Origin: Bacillota bacterium
Lineage (GTDB): Bacteria > Bacillota > Clostridia > Acetivibrionales > DSM-2933
NCBI GenBank assembly: GCA_023441845.1
Contig: JAEZNF010000253.1
Coordinates: 1-7,341 of the forward strand
Direction: 5' to 3'
Length of the DNA: 7,341 nucleotides
The notes beneath the pieces are model-generated. The model had not been told where the DNA came from, did no database searches, and worked only from the letters and a program-made list of their open reading frames with translations. The translations under genes were made by a program, and so were the position numbers. Shown here piece after piece: positions 5,450 through 7,341 of this stretch; the stretch's first letter is position 1; the number at the start of each line of letters is the position of its first letter.

Positions 5450-7249
5450 TTAGAGTTCAGGATAGCTCATACCGCTAACTCCAAAGCATCTGTCAATAAT
5501 TGCACCAACTTCTGCTCTTGTAATAAAGTTATTTGGCTTAAATGTATTGTCATCGTATCCTTTTATAATTCCAAGTTTTACAGCTGCGGCTATCTGCTGT
5601 TTAGCCCAATCAGGTATAGCGCTTTTAGCATCATTAAACTTAAGTTCTTCGTTTTTGGATAAATCTACAGCAAATGCTTTCATAATCATTACAGTGAATT
5701 CGGCACGAGTAACCTTATCCATCGGTTTTATAGTATTATCCGGATAACCTTTTATGAAGCCTTTGTCAAGTGCAGTTTTTATGTAGCCTTGAGCCCATGA
5801 AGGAATAGTCTTTGAATCCTTGAAACTTAAGTTGGCATCTTTAGCCGGACTTAATCCCAGAGCTTTTACTATTAATGTAACAACTTCAGCTCTTGTCATG
5901 TGTGTATTAGGTTTGATTGATCCGTCCGGATATCCTGTTATTATACCACTCTCAATCAAGCCTATGAGATTGTCTTCAGCCCAATGTCCGAATATATCCC
6001 CGTATGGGCCAACACCTGGCTTTATTGTTTCAGGCTCTTCAATAGTAGTGCCATCGCCACGATATACTATTACAACATATCTTGCTTTCGATTTGTCTGC
6101 AGCTGTCACTGTATAGAATACAGGATGGCTGAAGTTCTTCTTTTTATCTGATTCAGGTTTGATTGAATCTCCCTTGTATTCTATTGTAGGTACAAGATTT
6201 TTTAAATCTGTTCCCATAGGAACCTTAACTACTATTGTACGTAAATTTTCGAATATCACACCTTTTGCTGCAGGATCCTTGAAGGAGAAGGATGTAATCT
6301 GCTTATCCGAAGGCTTTCCTGCTGTTGGTGTTGGTGTAGGTACAGTTGTTGATGCATCTGTCGGTGCTAAAGTTGCTGTAGATGTTGGTGTTGCAGCAGG
6401 TGTATCAACAACTCCGCCGCCTCCACCATTACCACCACTACTGCCGCCATTACCTGATGTAGGTGCAGGTGAAGTCTTTTTATAAATATATGGATTCTTA
6501 GGATTAAATTGATTTAAGTAAGCTTTGAAATTTGCTATCTCCGTATCGGAAGCTGCGTTGTTTATTACAGCTGCCGCTCTTTCAAGCAATTCATCAAAAG
6601 TATCTATATTCTTTGCTTTCAAAGTACCTATACAATCTATAACCGCATTGAATGAATCTTCTAAAATTCCGGCATATTTAAACTGTATTTTTTTAGCATT
6701 AGCATCTCCGTCAAAAACCACCGGGTTTAATCCTGAAAATCGGCTAGTATTGTCCAATAATGCCAATGTTAATCTTACTCCGAAATTATCAGGATCTTCT
6801 TCCTTATTATTGACAAGGCCGTTTATCTTTTTTGCTATACTTTTAATTCCCTGCACATTAACAGTAGCAGGTATACCAGCATTTATAAAAGTACATATAA
6901 GATTTCTTTGTCCTTTAGACAACTTATCATATTGTGCTAATGCTGCTTCAATATCATTTGGATCGAGTGCAGGAATCAACTCTTGGATATCCGATACACG
7001 AGTTTCTTCTTTAGAGTCCAATACGTTTTTTGTAAAGTCTTTTCTGACTTGTTCATCAGTAATTGACAAAACTTGTTCTATTACCAATTGAAGTGGACTG
7101 AGTCCTGTCGTACCTGTGACAGGAGTCGTAGATGTAGCTTGCGTTCCCTCAGTTGAAGCAAATGAAGTAGTAAGTAACATACTTGCAGCAAGACACATGA
7201 TTAAGAACACACTTAGTAGTTTCTTAAGTTCCCTTGAGTTTTTAACCAT
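5450..7249 (-). CDS. Secreted S-layer-type protein with three C-terminal SLH domains
   Basis: A 599-residue extracellular protein anchored non-covalently to wall polysaccharide by SLH repeats. A basic N-terminus (MVKNSRELKK) and hydrophobic core (11-28) form a Sec signal peptide, with likely cleavage after SFA (31) or S32. Residues about 50-255 are an unrecognised, probably helical region with Cys119 and Cys206. A Gly/Ser linker (264-279) and a Thr/Pro linker (283-311, PTPTPTA) follow. Residues about 316-396 (ITSFSF ... LVPTIEYKG ... YTVTAADKS) resemble the small beta-type modules of DUF5018-like surface proteins. The three SLH repeats lie at about 417-465, 476-526 and 537-590, each with the TRAE motif (452-455, 514-517, 577-580) and a GYPDG/GYPDN/GYDDN turn. 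The ATG has AGGGGGG 10 nt upstream. The 92 bp upstream of the gene in the window show no convincing promoter. In SLH-bearing Bacillota the ligand is usually pyruvylated secondary wall polysaccharide; that this neighbourhood makes the ligand is only an inference. Confidence 0.92.
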   Translation of the reverse strand: MVKNSRELKKLLSVFLIMCLAASMLLTTSFASTEGTQATSTTPVTGTTGLSPLQLVIEQVLSITDEQVRKDFTKNVLDSKEETRVSDIQELIPALDPNDIEAALAQYDKLSKGQRNLICTFINAGIPATVNVQGIKSIAKKINGLVNNKEEDPDNFGVRLTLALLDNTSRFSGLNPVVFDGDANAKKIQFKYAGILEDSFNAVIDCIGTLKAKNIDTFDELLERAAAVINNAASDTEIANFKAYLNQFNPKNPYIYKKTSPAPTSGNGGSSGGNGGGGGVVDTPAATPTSTATLAPTDASTTVPTPTPTAGKPSDKQITSFSFKDPAAKGVIFENLRTIVVKVPMGTDLKNLVPTIEYKGDSIKPESDKKKNFSHPVFYTVTAADKSKARYVVIVYRGDGTTIEEPETIKPGVGPYGDIFGHWAEDNLIGLIESGIITGYPDGSIKPNTHMTRAEVVTLIVKALGLSPAKDANLSFKDSKTIPSWAQGYIKTALDKGFIKGYPDNTIKPMDKVTRAEFTVMIMKAFAVDLSKNEELKFNDAKSAIPDWAKQQIAAAVKLGIIKGYDDNTFKPNNFITRAEVGAIIDRCFGVSGMSYPEL

Positions 7250-7341
7250 TTTAAAAAATCCCCCCTAAAAAATTTACATTGAATAAAGACATTTGAATTA
7301 TTTAAAACAAACTTGATTCCCTGATTTATCTAATAATGCGA

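Noticed and set aside
6320..6475. Repetitive sequence suggesting a tandem repeat or CRISPR-like array
   Set aside because: It encodes the Gly/Ser and Thr/Pro linkers of the SLH protein; repeats are codon-level low complexity with no regular spacers.
6525..7091. Plus-strand open frame of 188 codons
   Set aside because: Antisense shadow of the SLH protein, whose signal peptide, linkers and SLH repeats show the true frame.

Overview
This 7.3-kb window looks like a surface-polysaccharide and S-layer region from a low-GC Gram-positive anaerobe of the Clostridia (Acetivibrio/Ruminiclostridium-like). The reasons are AT-rich intergenic DNA, G-rich Shine-Dalgarno sites, a CpsB-type PHP phosphatase, a single-chain Wzz/BY-kinase of the Bacillota type, and an SLH-anchored protein with Thr/Pro linkers. 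The genus is an inference. Every gene lies on the minus strand, so transcription runs from high to low coordinates.

In order of transcription: (1) 5450-7249, a secreted 599-residue protein with an unidentified N-terminal domain, Gly- and Thr/Pro-rich linkers, a beta-type module and three C-terminal SLH repeats. (2) 5354-5402, a 12-bp inverted repeat that is a likely terminator and has a TATAAT in its loop. (3) 4510-5289, a CpsB/YwqE-type tyrosine phosphatase. (4) A 476-bp AT-rich gap holding a good sigma-A promoter (TTGACA-N17-AATAAT) with a short palindrome at its predicted start point. (5) 3429-4034, an unrecognised membrane-anchored 201-residue protein. (6) 24 bp later, 2013-3404, the fused chain-length regulator/tyrosine autokinase. 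(7) A 701-bp gap with no intact gene. (8) 1-1311, a polyprenyl-phosphate sugar-1-phosphate transferase that runs off the left edge.

The genes fit a Wzy-type exopolysaccharide or capsule pathway. The transferase loads the first sugar phosphate onto undecaprenyl phosphate, the Wzz/BY-kinase controls chain length through cycles of tyrosine phosphorylation, and the PHP phosphatase reverses that phosphorylation. The SLH protein would bind cell-wall-linked polysaccharide on the outside of the same cell.

The main hidden item is in the 1312-2012 gap: a decayed 5' fragment of rfbA (glucose-1-phosphate thymidylyltransferase), still with its Shine-Dalgarno site. Its initiator region is frameshifted, and homology stops after about 38 codons. 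It suggests that this spot once carried nucleotide-sugar genes and was rearranged. The least-known protein is the 201-residue one placed immediately before the kinase. I found no CRISPR array, tRNA, rRNA or intact mobile element.
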